A stretch of DNA of 64,000 bases from Planctomycetia bacterium (GCA_005808665.1 SYLG01000013.1:1-64000), one strand, 5' to 3'. Numbered from the stretch's first letter, positions 32,875 to 42,666 are shown. Translations and numbers: made by a program. Notes: a model not told the origin generated them from the sequence alone.

Positions 32875-34122
32875 ATGTCCAAGCAAATCCAGAAGGAGAA
32901 ACCTGCAAACATGGAGCGCGAGTTTGCCGTGGAGGTTGTGAAAAAACTTGTCGAAAAAGGTCACACCGCCTTTTTCGCCGGAGGCTGTGTTCGCGATGAA
33001 CTTTTGGGTTTGGTTCCTTTTGACTTTGATGTGGCCTCCTCGGCATCCCCAGATCAGGTCCGCATAATTTTCCCCAGAAGCTTGCCCGTGGGGGTAGCCT
33101 TTGGTGTTGTCGATGTCCTTGGGCCCAAGGTGGCCGGTCGCACGATTCATGTTCAGGTTTCCACTTTTCGAAGCGACGGGGCTTACATCAACGGGAGGCA
33201 TCCGGAATCGGTTCATTTTGGCTCGGCGGAAGAGGATGCCCAAAGGCGGGATTTCACTATCAATGGCTTGTATTGCGATCCCATCAACCTCCAGATAATT
33301 GATTATGTGGGAGGACGAAAGGACCTTGATCAACGGATTTTGCGGGCGATTGGGAATGCGACGGACCGTTTTCGGGAAGATCGCCTTCGCCTCCTAAGGG
33401 CCGCCCGTATGGCCGCCCGATTTACCCTGGATGTTGATCAGAATACAGAAGATGCCATTCGGGAAAATGCCCCCGGGATTACCCTTGTCTCCCCCGAAAG
33501 GATTGCCGATGAACTGAGGCGAATGCTGGGCCACCCATCCAGGGCACAGGCCCTATCGCTTCTCTGTCGATGGAACCTATTTCAAACCATTTTTCCGTCG
33601 TTTTCCATCCCTAACGAGGAGACCTTTGCCAGCGTCACCCGCCTTCAACCTCATGCGACCTTTGTCAGTGTCATTGCCTTGTTGTTGCCGAATGTAAATG
33701 AAGCCAAGCAAATAGGCATCGGTCTCCGGTTATCCAATTCGGAAGTGCGAGATATCGTTTGGTTGGTTTCCAATCTGGATTTGGTTGGCAAGGCCAACCG
33801 CCTTCCCAATCATCAACTATTTCCCATTCTGGACCATCCCCTTTGCGAAATCCTTTTGGACCTGGAAAAAGCCCGGTTTCCAAATGGGGCCGAAGGTGTG
33901 GGGCTAAATTGGTGCCTTAGCCTTTTGAAAAATCCCCCGGTGGGAGGCTTTTCTCCTCCACCTTTTGTAAATGGAAGTCAACTCATCCAAATCGGTTTGA
34001 AACCTGGACCCGCTTTTTCCTTTGTGTTGGAAGAGGTAAGAAATGCCCAATTGGATGGCCTGGTTACCCAACCGCATGAAGCATTAAAAATGGCCACAAG
34101 TATATATAAAAGATTGACTTAA
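32875..34122 (+). CDS. cca: CCA tRNA nucleotidyltransferase / poly(A) polymerase family
   Basis: 415 aa from ATG 32875. A second ATG at 32911 follows AAGGAG at a long spacing and would give a start closer to family proteins. The enzyme adds or repairs the CCA end of tRNAs. The nucleotidyltransferase motif is 'FFAGGCVRDELLGLVPFDFDVASSASP', with the metal-binding Asp pair in FDFD. 'RRDFTINGLYCDP' and the RNA-binding 'DRFREDRLRLLRAARMAARF' follow. The C-terminal half is helical. No HD phosphohydrolase motif is seen. Poly(A) polymerase activity cannot be excluded, because this family includes both. Confidence 0.93.
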   Translation: MSKQIQKEKPANMEREFAVEVVKKLVEKGHTAFFAGGCVRDELLGLVPFDFDVASSASPDQVRIIFPRSLPVGVAFGVVDVLGPKVAGRTIHVQVSTFRSDGAYINGRHPESVHFGSAEEDAQRRDFTINGLYCDPINLQIIDYVGGRKDLDQRILRAIGNATDRFREDRLRLLRAARMAARFTLDVDQNTEDAIRENAPGITLVSPERIADELRRMLGHPSRAQALSLLCRWNLFQTIFPSFSIPNEETFASVTRLQPHATFVSVIALLLPNVNEAKQIGIGLRLSNSEVRDIVWLVSNLDLVGKANRLPNHQLFPILDHPLCEILLDLEKARFPNGAEGVGLNWCLSLLKNPPVGGFSPPPFVNGSQLIQIGLKPGPAFSFVLEEVRNAQLDGLVTQPHEALKMATSIYKRLT

Positions 34123-34221
34123 GGAAATATTTATGAATTACCTTGCGTTCGACCGATCACAGGATAGGATGACATCCGTACACTATATTTGCTCCGACCC
34201 CAAAAGATGAGGATTCCCGCC

Positions 34222-35310
34222 ATGGCAGACCCAGCCCAAGACCGCGAATTGAAAACCGCTCTTTCCCAAATTGAAAAGCAATTTGGCAAAGGGTCGATTA
34301 TGCAGCTTGGAGGAAGTGCCAACGCCCATGAAATTACAGGCATCTCGACCGGAGCCCTTTCGCTGGATATTGCCTTGGGGGGCAAAGGTTTTCCCCGGGG
34401 AAGGATTGTGGAAATTTTTGGACCCGAGGCCTCCGGCAAAACTACGGTTGCCCTTCATGCGGTTGCGGAGGCCCAAAAAGGCGGAGGTGTAGCCGCCTTC
34501 ATTGATGCGGAACATGCTTTGGATCCAAGTTGGGCCCGTAGGATCGGGGTTGACCTTGAGTCCCTTTTGGTCAGCCAACCCTCCAATGCAGAGGAAGCAC
34601 TAAAAATTGCCGAAATGCTGATCAAATCCAATGCCGTGGATCTGATTGTGATCGACTCTGTGGCGGCCCTCGTCCCCAAATCCGAAGTCGAAGGGGAAAT
34701 CGGTGATTCTCATGTGGGCCTCCAGGCACGGCTAATGAGTCAGGCCATGCGCATCCTCACTCCTACCATTAGCCGTTCGAAATGCACCCTCATCTTTATC
34801 AACCAGATCCGGCAAAAAATTGGGGTAATGTTTGGCAGCCCTGAAACCACCTCGGGGGGTTTGGCTTTGAAGTTTTACGCCTCGGTCCGGCTTGACATTC
34901 GAAAAATTACCTCGATCAAAGATGGCGATGAAACCACCGGCAGCCGCGTTCGTGCCAGGGTGGTAAAGAATAAAGTGGCTCCCCCCTTCCGGGTGGCCGA
35001 ATTTGATTTGATGCACGATTGTGGCATTAGTCGGGAAGGAGATTTGATCGACCTTGCCATTGAGGAAAAACTGGTTGACAAATCGGGTGCCTGGATCAAC
35101 TATGGGGATACCCGGTTGGGACAGGGGCGCGAAAACTCCAAACAATTCCTTCGTGACAATCCCAAGCTTTACGAAGAAATCCGGCGCAAGATTCTGATGA
35201 AAAAGGACCTCTTGTCCGCTCCTGTTTCCACGGAACGGGCCGACTCCAGGCAAGATTTCTCCAAACCGGAAAAAGGAGAAAAAACCGAGGTTACCCCAAA
35301 AAAGAAATAG
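34222..35310 (+). CDS. recA: DNA recombination and repair protein RecA
   Basis: 362 aa from ATG 34222. The track ORF starts at TTG 34189. RecA forms ATP-dependent filaments on single-stranded DNA, drives strand exchange and triggers LexA self-cleavage. The first domain '[23 protein letters not shown]' is typical. Walker A is 'GPEASGKTT', and the later '[13 protein letters not shown]' and '[22 protein letters not shown]' contain Walker B and the L2 loop. The tail is charged and Lys-rich rather than the acidic tail of E. coli. A possible -35/-10 pair (TTGCGT, 16 bp, TAGGAT) lies about 60 bp upstream. I did not recognise a LexA box. Confidence 0.98.
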   Translation: MADPAQDRELKTALSQIEKQFGKGSIMQLGGSANAHEITGISTGALSLDIALGGKGFPRGRIVEIFGPEASGKTTVALHAVAEAQKGGGVAAFIDAEHALDPSWARRIGVDLESLLVSQPSNAEEALKIAEMLIKSNAVDLIVIDSVAALVPKSEVEGEIGDSHVGLQARLMSQAMRILTPTISRSKCTLIFINQIRQKIGVMFGSPETTSGGLALKFYASVRLDIRKITSIKDGDETTGSRVRARVVKNKVAPPFRVAEFDLMHDCGISREGDLIDLAIEEKLVDKSGAWINYGDTRLGQGRENSKQFLRDNPKLYEEIRRKILMKKDLLSAPVSTERADSRQDFSKPEKGEKTEVTPKKK

Positions 35311-35353
35311 GATAAAAGGAGTTCTTCCCGGGCCAATCCGGAGATTCCCCCGT

Positions 35354-36181
35354 ATGACCTTTCCCTATGCCATTTGCAATGAAACCTTTGACGGTTGGGA
35401 CCATGTTCGTTCCTGTGAGGTTGCCGCAAAAGTAGGATATAAGGCCCTTGAGGTGGCCCCTTTCACCTTGGCACCCCTCATTACCCAATGGGATTCCAGG
35501 GAACGGTCCGAGTATCGCCAATTGGTGGAATCAAACGGCCTTGAGGTCATCGGACTGCATTGGTTATTGGCGAAAACCCAAGGATTTCAGGTAACCAGTC
35601 CCAACCCCGATGTTCGTCAAAAAACGGCCCAATATATCGGTGAACTTGCGAAGGCTTGTCAAGATTTGGGGGGCCAAATGATGGTCTTTGGCTCACCCCT
35701 TCAGCGCAAAATTCCCGAAGGTTACACGGCTTCCGAGGCGCGGGAGTTTTTTGTGGATACCCTCGAACGAATCCTGCCTTTGTTGGAAAAAACCGAAATC
35801 TCTTTCCTCCTCGAACCCTTATCCAAAGAAGAAACCGATTTCCTCCTTACCGCGGAGGAGGCCTGCTCCATTCTTGATGATTTTAACCATCCCCTTTTGG
35901 GGCTGCACCTGGATGTGAAAGCAATGTCTTCCGAGGTGTCCACCATTCCGGAGATAATCGAGAAATCCTGGAGGCACCTTCGCCATTTTCACGCCAACGA
36001 CCCCAATCGCCGAGGTCCAGGATTTGGTAAAGTGGATTTTCGGCCTATCTTCGAAGCCCTTTACAAAATCCATTATCCCGGTTGGGTTTCCGTGGAAGTA
36101 TTTGATTATTTGCCCGATCCGGAAACCATTGCCCGGGAAAGTTTGTCCTACATGAGGCGTTGCGAACCTGTCTCGCCTTAA
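35354..36181 (+). CDS. Sugar phosphate isomerase/epimerase family protein (TIM barrel)
   Basis: 275 aa, a cytoplasmic xylose-isomerase-like TIM barrel (AP endonuclease 2 superfamily). Typical parts are the first strand 'YAICNETFDG', 'VIGLHWLLAKTQGFQVTSPNPDVRQ', 'SFLLEPLSKEETDFL', 'LGLHLDVKAMSSE' and 'HFHANDPNRRGPGFGKVDF'. Glu, Asp and His residues on successive strands match the usual metal site. It probably isomerises a sugar or inosose, but the substrate is not visible. It follows recA by 43 bp on the same strand, with no metabolic link evident. It is the first of three relatives in the window. Confidence 0.88.
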   Translation: MTFPYAICNETFDGWDHVRSCEVAAKVGYKALEVAPFTLAPLITQWDSRERSEYRQLVESNGLEVIGLHWLLAKTQGFQVTSPNPDVRQKTAQYIGELAKACQDLGGQMMVFGSPLQRKIPEGYTASEAREFFVDTLERILPLLEKTEISFLLEPLSKEETDFLLTAEEACSILDDFNHPLLGLHLDVKAMSSEVSTIPEIIEKSWRHLRHFHANDPNRRGPGFGKVDFRPIFEALYKIHYPGWVSVEVFDYLPDPETIARESLSYMRRCEPVSP

Positions 36182-36222
36182 CCCGTTTTTAGCTTATCGA
36201 TCCCTTTTTTCAGGAGTGGTTC

Positions 36223-36918
36223 ATGCGATTTATTGCCTCACTTGGCTATTGTTGCTTATTTGTTTCACTGTGCCAAGCTACTTCCTTGGCGGCGGATGAA
36301 TCCAAAGAGGCCCTGCAAAAATTACAGGAATTTGTGGGCCAATGGAAAGCATCCGGTGGCCCGGACGGTCGCAGTAAATCCGTACCCATTTGGTCGGAAA
36401 CCATCGAATGGGGTTGGAAATTCAAGAGCGAGGATGTTTCCCTGGTGATGAAAATCACCGGTGGAAAATACCTAAAGGGTGGAGAGCTTCGCTATATATC
36501 CGATAAAAAAATCTATCAACTCGATGCAGTTGATATTAAAGGCAATAAATTGGTTTTCACCGGGAAATTTGCCAAAGACATTCTAACTTTGGAAAGGTTA
36601 GATAAAAAATCGGATGAACGACAACAGTTGATTATGAATACTGCCGCCGAAGGTATCCGCTTTCTCTATCGCTTTAAAAAAGCAGAAGAGGGAAGAACTC
36701 TTTTTACCGGGGTGTACATCGTTCAGGCTACCAAAGAAGGGGAGAGCCTGGGGGCTGCCCAGAAAAAGAATGAATGTGTTGTTTCGGGTGGAGCGGGCAC
36801 CATGACCGTGAGCTTTAAAGGCGAAACTTTTTATGTTTGCTGTTCTGGTTGTGCTGACGCTTTCAAGGAAACCCCGGAAAAATACATTGCTGAATTCAAA
36901 GCCAAAAAGAAAAAATAA
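36223..36918 (+). CDS. Exported protein with C-terminal YHS/TRASH-like metal-binding domain
   Basis: 231 aa with GGAG before the ATG. A signal peptide (MRFIASLGYCCLFVSLCQATSLAA) is followed by a beta-rich domain of about 140 residues. The last 45 residues read 'ECVVSGGAGTMTVSFKG' and then 'YVCCSGCADAF'. This Cys-x22-Cys-x2-Cys spacing is the pattern of YHS/TRASH domains, which bind transition metals such as copper. The tail is Lys-rich. A periplasmic metal-sensing or metal-carrying role is inferred. It is preceded by the isomerase gene and followed by a cytochrome-like gene, both co-directional. Confidence 0.8.
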   Translation: MRFIASLGYCCLFVSLCQATSLAADESKEALQKLQEFVGQWKASGGPDGRSKSVPIWSETIEWGWKFKSEDVSLVMKITGGKYLKGGELRYISDKKIYQLDAVDIKGNKLVFTGKFAKDILTLERLDKKSDERQQLIMNTAAEGIRFLYRFKKAEEGRTLFTGVYIVQATKEGESLGAAQKKNECVVSGGAGTMTVSFKGETFYVCCSGCADAFKETPEKYIAEFKAKKKK

Positions 36919-37079
36919 ACCTCCGTTTGTCCCAGGGAACAAATCCTTGATCTGACCCTTCGAATTGCATAGAATAACAAGGAAGATTTGGGGTGGTGTT
37001 GTCACCCCTCCCACCTTGGTGAGAATGACTGGGGATGACGATTGGAATCCCTGAATCGGTGTCCATTTAGGAGCTATAT

Positions 37080-37682
37080 ATGAGGTTTTCCCCCCGCTGG
37101 TTGCTAACCGGCCTGACAGGATCAGCTTTTTTACTTTCGTTTGGAATTCAATGGGTTCCACAGGCTCAAGCCCAGGACAAAAAGGAAATTGCCAAAAAAA
37201 TTCAGGCAACCGTTATCGCAACAGGCGAATCACTGGCTTCCGGTGACGCTTCCAAAGTCAAGGAACTTGAAAAATACGACCTCGATCCAATTATGCACTC
37301 CTTCAAACCGAGGGCCCGGGGAGGCATCGGATTTGGCCCCATGGCGGGCCTGGTTCCCCCCAATGAAGACGGATTGGAATCCAAACTGATTTCTTTGGCC
37401 AAGAAGCCTTTGAGCCCTGCGGATGCGGCCAAGTTTGAGAGTGCGATCAGCGTTGCCGCCCACCAGATCCTTGCCATCGGTTTGGTAAGTGACACCAAGT
37501 GGCCGGAAAACAAGGACAAATCCAAATCCAAAGAAAAATGGAGCGAATTCAACACCATAATGAAGGACAGTGCCAAGGACTTGGCTGCTGCCGCAAAGTC
37601 CAAGAACTCCGCCAAAATCAAGTCTTCGGCCTCGAGTCTCAATCGCTCGTGCAACGAATGCCACACCGCATTTCGGGATTAA
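37080..37682 (+). CDS. Small exported c-type cytochrome (cytochrome c'-like)
   Basis: 200 aa. GGAG precedes the ATG. The signal peptide is MRFSPRWLLTGLTGSAFLLSFGIQWVPQAQAQ. The mature part is almost all helix. The only haem motif is C-terminal, 'CNECHTAFRD', the C-x2-C-H plus helix end found in cytochrome c' (four-helix-bundle) proteins. The axial ligand partner and electron acceptor are unknown. It is ended by a strong bidirectional terminator. Together with the TRASH-like gene just upstream it could serve periplasmic metal or redox work, but that link is only positional. Confidence 0.85.
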   Translation: MRFSPRWLLTGLTGSAFLLSFGIQWVPQAQAQDKKEIAKKIQATVIATGESLASGDASKVKELEKYDLDPIMHSFKPRARGGIGFGPMAGLVPPNEDGLESKLISLAKKPLSPADAAKFESAISVAAHQILAIGLVSDTKWPENKDKSKSKEKWSEFNTIMKDSAKDLAAAAKSKNSAKIKSSASSLNRSCNECHTAFRD

Positions 37683-37709
37683 ATTATTAACGGTGGTTAA
37701 ACATTGAGA

Positions 37710-37742
37710 AAGGCCCCTTGGGAAAATCCTGGGGCCTTTTTC
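37710..37742. terminator. Bidirectional terminator between cytochrome gene and accC
   Basis: AAAGGCCCC and GGGGCCTTT form a perfect 9-bp stem with a 13-nt loop, and T-runs lie on both strands because the stem ends in A/T. It sits between two convergent genes and can serve both. Confidence 0.88.
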
Positions 37743-37752
37743 ATTGGGAATA

Positions 37753-39102
37753 TTATCCCTTGTTGTAATAGGTTCGTTCGATAAAGGTGGTGTCCACCAA
37801 CCCCTCCACAAATGCCATGTTTTGGAAAATGTCCCGAAGCAGGGGCAGTGTGGTTGCAATTCCCTCCACTTGAAACTCAGCCAAGGCCCGACGCATTCGA
37901 GCCACCGCCTGAGGTCGATCAGGGGCGTGCACCAACAACTTGGCAACCATGGAATCGTAATTCGAGGGAACCGTGTACCCAGCCGTGGCATGTGTGTCCA
38001 CCCGGACACCGGGTCCACCGGGCAATTGCCATTTTGTGATTTTTCCAGGCGATGGCCGGAAATTGTGGGCAGGATCCTCCGCGTTTATTCGCACCTCAAA
38101 CGATGCACCCCGATGAACAATTTCCTTTTGCGTGAAGGAAAGTTTTTCTCCGGCAGCGACCCGAATCATTTCTTTGATCAGGTCGACCCCTGTTACCAGT
38201 TCAGTAACCGGATGTTCCACCTGGATTCGGGTGTTGACTTCAATGAAGTAAAAATGGTTGTTTTTATCGACAAGGAATTCCACTGTTCCGGCGGAATAAT
38301 AGTTGGCCGCCTTGACTAACTTTATGGCGGCAGCACAAATCGCCTCCCGAACCGAGGTAGGCAAATGGGGGGCAGGAGATTCCTCCACCAGTTTTTGATG
38401 CCGTCGCTGAAGGCTACAATCCCTTTCCCAAAGGTGAACCAAATTACCATGTTGGTCACCTATTACCTGAACCTCGACATGGCGAGGTTGTTCTATGTAT
38501 TTTTCCATATAGACCGAACCGTCTTTGAAGGCACTCTCCGCCTCCTGGCTTGCGGAGGCCAAACCGGTCTTAAGGGCGATGTCATTATGGGCCACTCGCA
38601 TCCCGCGGCCTCCACCACCTGCAGAGGCCTTAATCAATACGGGATACCCCATTTGACCTGCCAATGCCACCGCTTCCTCCTCGGAGGCAATTAGGCCCTC
38701 CGAACCCGGAACGACTTTAACCCCCGAATTCATGGCCAACTTGCGAGCCTGGTTTTTGCTGCCAAGCTGACGCATGGCTTCATGGGGGGGGCCAATGAAT
38801 TCGATTTTGCAGGACCTACAAACCTCGGCAAAATGGGCATTTTCCGAGAGAAAACCGTATCCAGGATGAATCGCCTGAACATCCGCAATTTCGGCTGCAC
38901 TAATCAACCTGGGAATATTAAGGTAACTTTCAGACGCAAGGGCAGGACCAATACAAATGGCCTGATTCGCTAGGGAAAGATAGGGGGCTCCCCGATCCGC
39001 CTCCGAATAGACAGCAACCACCTCGATTCCCATTTCGCGGCAGGCCCGAATGATCCGAAGGGCTATTTCGCCGCGGTTGGCGACCATAATGCGCTGAAAC
39101 AT
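37753..39102 (-). CDS. accC: Acetyl-CoA carboxylase, biotin carboxylase subunit
   Basis: 449 aa. It carboxylates the biotin carried by AccB using ATP and bicarbonate, the first half-reaction of fatty-acid synthesis. The start '[36 protein letters not shown]' is canonical. The ATP-grasp region '[20 protein letters not shown]' and the catalytic '[21 protein letters not shown]' are complete. TAGGTAGG precedes the ATG. It lies 68 bp after accB on the same strand, so accB-accC is an operon. It converges with the cytochrome gene across a shared terminator. Confidence 0.98.
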   Translation of the reverse strand: MFQRIMVANRGEIALRIIRACREMGIEVVAVYSEADRGAPYLSLANQAICIGPALASESYLNIPRLISAAEIADVQAIHPGYGFLSENAHFAEVCRSCKIEFIGPPHEAMRQLGSKNQARKLAMNSGVKVVPGSEGLIASEEEAVALAGQMGYPVLIKASAGGGGRGMRVAHNDIALKTGLASASQEAESAFKDGSVYMEKYIEQPRHVEVQVIGDQHGNLVHLWERDCSLQRRHQKLVEESPAPHLPTSVREAICAAAIKLVKAANYYSAGTVEFLVDKNNHFYFIEVNTRIQVEHPVTELVTGVDLIKEMIRVAAGEKLSFTQKEIVHRGASFEVRINAEDPAHNFRPSPGKITKWQLPGGPGVRVDTHATAGYTVPSNYDSMVAKLLVHAPDRPQAVARMRRALAEFQVEGIATTLPLLRDIFQNMAFVEGLVDTTFIERTYYNKG

Positions 39103-39170
39103 GAAGCCTACCTACGGGTAAAAGGGCCAATATAAAGCAAATCTTGTTGGGGACTTTGGAATGGCAACTT

Positions 39171-39704
39171 CTAAGAAGGGTCTACACGGAATAATACTTG
39201 GCCGTATTCCACAGGTTGTTTATTCTCCACCAGGATTTCAACAATTGTACCCGTAATTTCCGCTTGGATTTCGTTAAAAATTTTCATGGCCTCGATTACG
39301 CAAACAACGCTATTTGGGGTGATCTTGGTACCCACCTCCGCATAGGGTTTGGAACCGGGTTTTTCTTGGGAATAATAGGTTCCCGGAGTCGGACTTTTGA
39401 TTTCAAGAAGTTTTTTGGAGGGTGCCGCAGGTTCCCTTGGCGGTATGGGGGATTCTTTTGCGGCGGAATGGGAAACAGGGACCGAAATCACCGGAGCATG
39501 GCCACTAGGTGCCCCCCGCCTTAATTTGAGGCTTCGTCCCTCATCCCCAAGTTCAATTTCCCAAAGCTCGTGCTCCTTCATCAGATTGACCAAATTGCGG
39601 ACCGTGTCCAAATCGAAAGGCCCGGCGGCCAAGGTCGGTTTTTTGCTCTCCGTCACGGCTTCCTTCTCCTGGTTTTTGGATTGCCGACTGGGGTTTCGTG
39701 CCAT
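39171..39704 (-). CDS. accB: Acetyl-CoA carboxylase, biotin carboxyl carrier protein
   Basis: 177 aa from ATG 39704 with AGGGA upstream. The longer track ORF adds 23 unrelated residues. The N-terminal helix 'FDLDTVRNLVNLMKEHELWEIELGDEGRSLKLRR' is followed by a Pro/Ala linker and the biotinyl domain. The biotin lysine is in 'VCVIEAMKIFNEIQAEI', and the thumb is present as 'SPTPGTYYSQEKPGSKPY'. It ends in 'VEYGQVLFRVDP'. It is full length and the first gene of the accB-accC operon. Confidence 0.97.
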   Translation of the reverse strand: MARNPSRQSKNQEKEAVTESKKPTLAAGPFDLDTVRNLVNLMKEHELWEIELGDEGRSLKLRRGAPSGHAPVISVPVSHSAAKESPIPPREPAAPSKKLLEIKSPTPGTYYSQEKPGSKPYAEVGTKITPNSVVCVIEAMKIFNEIQAEITGTIVEILVENKQPVEYGQVLFRVDPS

Positions 39705-39939
39705 TGGTTTTGGTCCCTGCTTATTAACTGTTAATGTTAAGAAATTCCTGATCTTTGGGCAGGGTATCGCCAAGGGGTAAGGGCAGGTTCTTTCCTGAAT
39801 AAACGAAAAAGCGCCCTGTTACCTCTACATGCGTTTACAAAAAATGGTGATGATGCGTTTTCCATTTTAAACGAAAACAGTGTTCCATTAGCATTCAGAA
39901 GGTAGGCCGGACCAAAAGGAAAGCATCCTAACGCCCTTC

Positions 39940-41070
39940 CTATTTGGATGGCGGCAAGGCGGAAACTGGTCCAACCGGAGCGGGACCATTGAATACCGGA
40001 GCGGGACCATTGAATCCTGCGGGATCATAGGGATCCTTGGGATCCTTGGGATCCTTGGGAAGAACAGTGGCAGGGCCGGTTTTGGTTTCCCCCGAAACCG
40101 GGTTTTCTGGTTTGGGCAAAGGGGAAACCGCAAACCCGGTAGTCCGAATATTGGATGGATTTATCAAACCCGGAGGAACCACTGCCTGGATCATTGTGCC
40201 TGAACCAAACCCTCCCGCAAGAGTAGTTTGGCCGAATTCATTTGGGGTACTGTAAATCGTGGCACGGATCCAATCCTCTAGCATTTTGAAGGCAGGAGTA
40301 CCCCGGTTGTGCAAGGGTGCCTGGGTTAAATCCCCGTGAACGCTTACCGATTTGACAAGGATGGGGCTGGCCCCAATTTGTTGGGGGGATACCTGACTTA
40401 AAACGGCAGCAAGGTTGTTTTGAAGAACCCGTTTGTTGGAACTGGAACCGCCATAAACCCGAACGAGTTTGAAGCTTCCACCCTTGCCTGTGGCATGACA
40501 GGAGGCACAACTATTCATTAGGAGTGGCTGTACTTTTTGACAAAACACCCCCAATGCCTCCGTAGAAACCTCGAAAGGAAGCGGGGCAATGCTTTCACTT
40601 GACGCCAAGGCAATGGGCTTTTCAGGAAAGAGCCGTTTCTCCTTCTCACGCCGTTCCATCTGTTCAATTACCATTTTGAGGCGCTTGCTGGCATCATGGT
40701 TAGGGCGAAGAACCAATGCCTCCTGAATCTGGATATGGGCTTCCGAAAGGAGGCCCCGGACTTGGGCCCATTGGGCCAATTTGAATCGTTCATCAGGGTC
40801 CTGAAGGTTTGTGCGCCGACTTAGGAATTCAAAAGCCTCCTTTTGATCCGCACAAAGGGCTAAAACCTGATGGATTGGGATTTGGGTTTCACCCACAGAG
40901 CGCCTGACTCTGTAAAAATCGGCGAATTTGTCAACCTCCCCCTCAATGGTTCGCTCGTTTTCCAAAAGGAGAACTTTGCCCGAACGAATGGGTTGGGCCA
41001 CTTGGACCGCCCCTTGGGCAGGGATCAAAATCGTGAGCATGAGTAGTGCGTTCATAGTGGCGTTCCTCAT
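39940..41070 (-). CDS. Exported cytochrome-type protein with Pro-rich repeat tail
   Basis: About 376 aa from ATG 41070. ATG 41055, preceded by GAGGAA, is also possible. After a signal segment (MNALLMLTILIPAQGAV) come a short beta domain and a helical tetratricopeptide-like part ('EAHIQIQEALVLRPNHDASKRLK'). A single haem motif follows in 'VQPLLMNSCASCHATGKGGSFKL', the type seen in planctomycete cytochromes with nearby DUF1549/1553-like regions. The tail holds tandem KDP and FNGPAPV repeats, encoded by perfect 9-bp and 21-bp DNA repeats. Role unknown. It is divergent from the small lipoprotein gene. Confidence 0.78.
   Translation of the reverse strand: MRNATMNALLMLTILIPAQGAVQVAQPIRSGKVLLLENERTIEGEVDKFADFYRVRRSVGETQIPIHQVLALCADQKEAFEFLSRRTNLQDPDERFKLAQWAQVRGLLSEAHIQIQEALVLRPNHDASKRLKMVIEQMERREKEKRLFPEKPIALASSESIAPLPFEVSTEALGVFCQKVQPLLMNSCASCHATGKGGSFKLVRVYGGSSSNKRVLQNNLAAVLSQVSPQQIGASPILVKSVSVHGDLTQAPLHNRGTPAFKMLEDWIRATIYSTPNEFGQTTLAGGFGSGTMIQAVVPPGLINPSNIRTTGFAVSPLPKPENPVSGETKTGPATVLPKDPKDPKDPYDPAGFNGPAPVFNGPAPVGPVSALPPSK
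39974..40015. repeat. 21-bp perfect tandem duplication within coding sequence
   Basis: Two identical 21-bp units (39974-39994 and 39995-40015) encode the FNGPAPV motif twice near the C terminus of the cytochrome-type protein. The unit is a multiple of 3, so the frame is preserved. Confidence 0.95.
40031..40057. repeat. 9-bp tandem repeat (ggatccttg x3) within coding sequence
   Basis: Three perfect copies, with an imperfect fourth before them, encode KDP repeats. They are probably slippage-prone. Confidence 0.95.
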
Positions 41071-41243
41071 ACCCTTTGAAACCATGGTGTCAAGACCAAA
41101 TGACCAAGATTTAAAAAAAATCGTTCGGATGGGACATCTGATACCGGGAATGCTTTGGTGCCGAAAAAGGAATGTGGTTTTTGGCCTTGAGTTCAAGGTC
41201 CTCTGCAGGCTAAGAGCCCATTGAGGATCAGTCGAGAGGTTTC

Positions 41244-41528
41244 ATGGCAATCAAATGGACCAAATTTGGCATGAATTTTGGGCTTTGGACCCTTTGTTTG
41301 GTAATGTTTTGGGGCTGTTCCAGCCATAAGGATTACCTCAAGCCACCTCCCCAGCCGGAGGAATTTCGTTCTCCTCCTACCGAGGAAGCCCGTTTTAGCC
41401 GTCCGGTGGAATATCCCAGGGAACTTCTCAACGAAGATGCTTTGGCAAAAAAAGCAACCAAAATCCCTATTGGCGCCCTTCAGGGCGGCAAAGGTGGGTC
41501 GGCAGCCCCGGGTGGCATGTCTAACTAA
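41244..41528 (+). CDS. Small lipoprotein
   Basis: 94 aa. GAGAGG precedes the ATG. The N terminus MAIKWTKFGMNFGLWTLCLVMFWGC is a lipoprotein signal peptide with the lipid-carrying cysteine in 'MFWGC'. The mature part is short, Pro- and charge-rich, and ends in a Gly/Ala tail. No domain is recognised. It is divergent from the cytochrome-type gene, with about 170 bp between the starts. Confidence 0.8.
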   Translation: MAIKWTKFGMNFGLWTLCLVMFWGCSSHKDYLKPPPQPEEFRSPPTEEARFSRPVEYPRELLNEDALAKKATKIPIGALQGGKGGSAAPGGMSN

Positions 41529-41737
41529 TTTGGCGGAAAAAGGTATTTGCTCAATGTTGATTGGGTATTTATCCCACGGTCCGTTTCGAAATTAACCCTT
41601 TCCCCCTAACCCGGTATTTGACTTGGCCTTTGCCAAGCTCCCTCCCTTTGGGATTAGGTGGCATCATCCTGCCAATTCTTGTAGTCTTTCATGAATTGTT
41701 ATTATATCGCCCTTTACCTCTTTCAGGATGACCCACC

Positions 41738-42559
41738 ATGAAGCTTGGACTGATCAATTCCGCCTGGGCCCAATCGGGGCTTGGTACCTCTTTTGGTATC
41801 CGAAAAACCAAGGAAATCGGTTTCGACACAATCGACATTTTTGCTGATCCGCTCGATATGGATGTCCGGGAAAAGTGTTTAATCAAACGCGAATGTGATC
41901 GTTTTGGCCTACCCATTGTCAGTATTTGTTGTGTTGCCGTTGGATTGATTGATTTTAATCCGTCGGTTTCCCGATTTCATCTCGACCGTGTGCTGAAATA
42001 TTTGGATTTGGCGTACGAATGGGATGCCCAAAACATTCTTCTTGTCCTCGGTGAATACATTTGGGAAAAACAGGTTATTTCGCCCAGGGAACAGTGGGAT
42101 TTGGCGGTGAAGCAAGTACGAATTATTGGGGAATATGCTGGAACCTTGGATCGTTCCATTGTGCTTGAATTGGAACCATTCAAGCTTTCGCTGATTCGGA
42201 ATGTAGACTCCATGTTGCAATTTCTGGAGGAGGTCAACCACCCGTGTGTCCGAGCCAATTTGGATATTTCGCATTTGTGCCTAAGCAAGGTGGCTCCAGC
42301 CGAAATTCGAAAATTAAAGAATCGGGTGGGCCATGTCCACATCAGCGACTGCAACGGATTGGTGCATGGAGATTTACCCCCTGGTAAGGGGATAGTGGAC
42401 TTTCAGGGTTACCTGGGCGAATTGAAAAACCTGCAAGTGGAGGGAGTGATCAGCATCGAATTGGAGTATTCTCCAGAACCTGAAAAAATTGTCGAATGGG
42501 TCACCGAAGCTTATACCTCAACCGACCAACTCATGCGGCTCCACGGGCTACGGGACTAG
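41738..42559 (+). CDS. Sugar phosphate isomerase/epimerase family protein (TIM barrel)
   Basis: 273 aa. AGGATG lies 7 nt before the ATG. A cytoplasmic xylose-isomerase-like barrel: 'KLGLINSAWAQSGLGTSFG', 'GFDTIDIFADPLDM', 'SICCVAVGLIDFNPSVSRFHLD', 'SIVLELEPFKLSLIRNVDSML', 'RANLDISHLCLSK' and 'VGHVHISDCNGLVHGDLPPGKG'. The Glu, Asp and His residues that hold the metal are in place, and the HGD-PPGKG motif is a usual feature. The substrate is unknown. It is followed 107 bp later by a ThuA-like gene, a pairing that fits carbohydrate or inositol turnover. Confidence 0.9.
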   Translation: MKLGLINSAWAQSGLGTSFGIRKTKEIGFDTIDIFADPLDMDVREKCLIKRECDRFGLPIVSICCVAVGLIDFNPSVSRFHLDRVLKYLDLAYEWDAQNILLVLGEYIWEKQVISPREQWDLAVKQVRIIGEYAGTLDRSIVLELEPFKLSLIRNVDSMLQFLEEVNHPCVRANLDISHLCLSKVAPAEIRKLKNRVGHVHISDCNGLVHGDLPPGKGIVDFQGYLGELKNLQVEGVISIELEYSPEPEKIVEWVTEAYTSTDQLMRLHGLRD

Positions 42560-42666
42560 GGAGGATATGAGGGAAAAATCCCTGCCATTGGAGCGGCAAT
42601 AAACTGTTCAATTCCTAAACTTATGTATGAACACCCCCCTTGTTTCCCCTTTCCCCCAGGAATACC

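Noticed and set aside
34123-34221. LexA/SOS box upstream of recA
   Set aside because: No recognisable palindromic LexA site. Planctomycete LexA motifs differ and I could not support one by eye.
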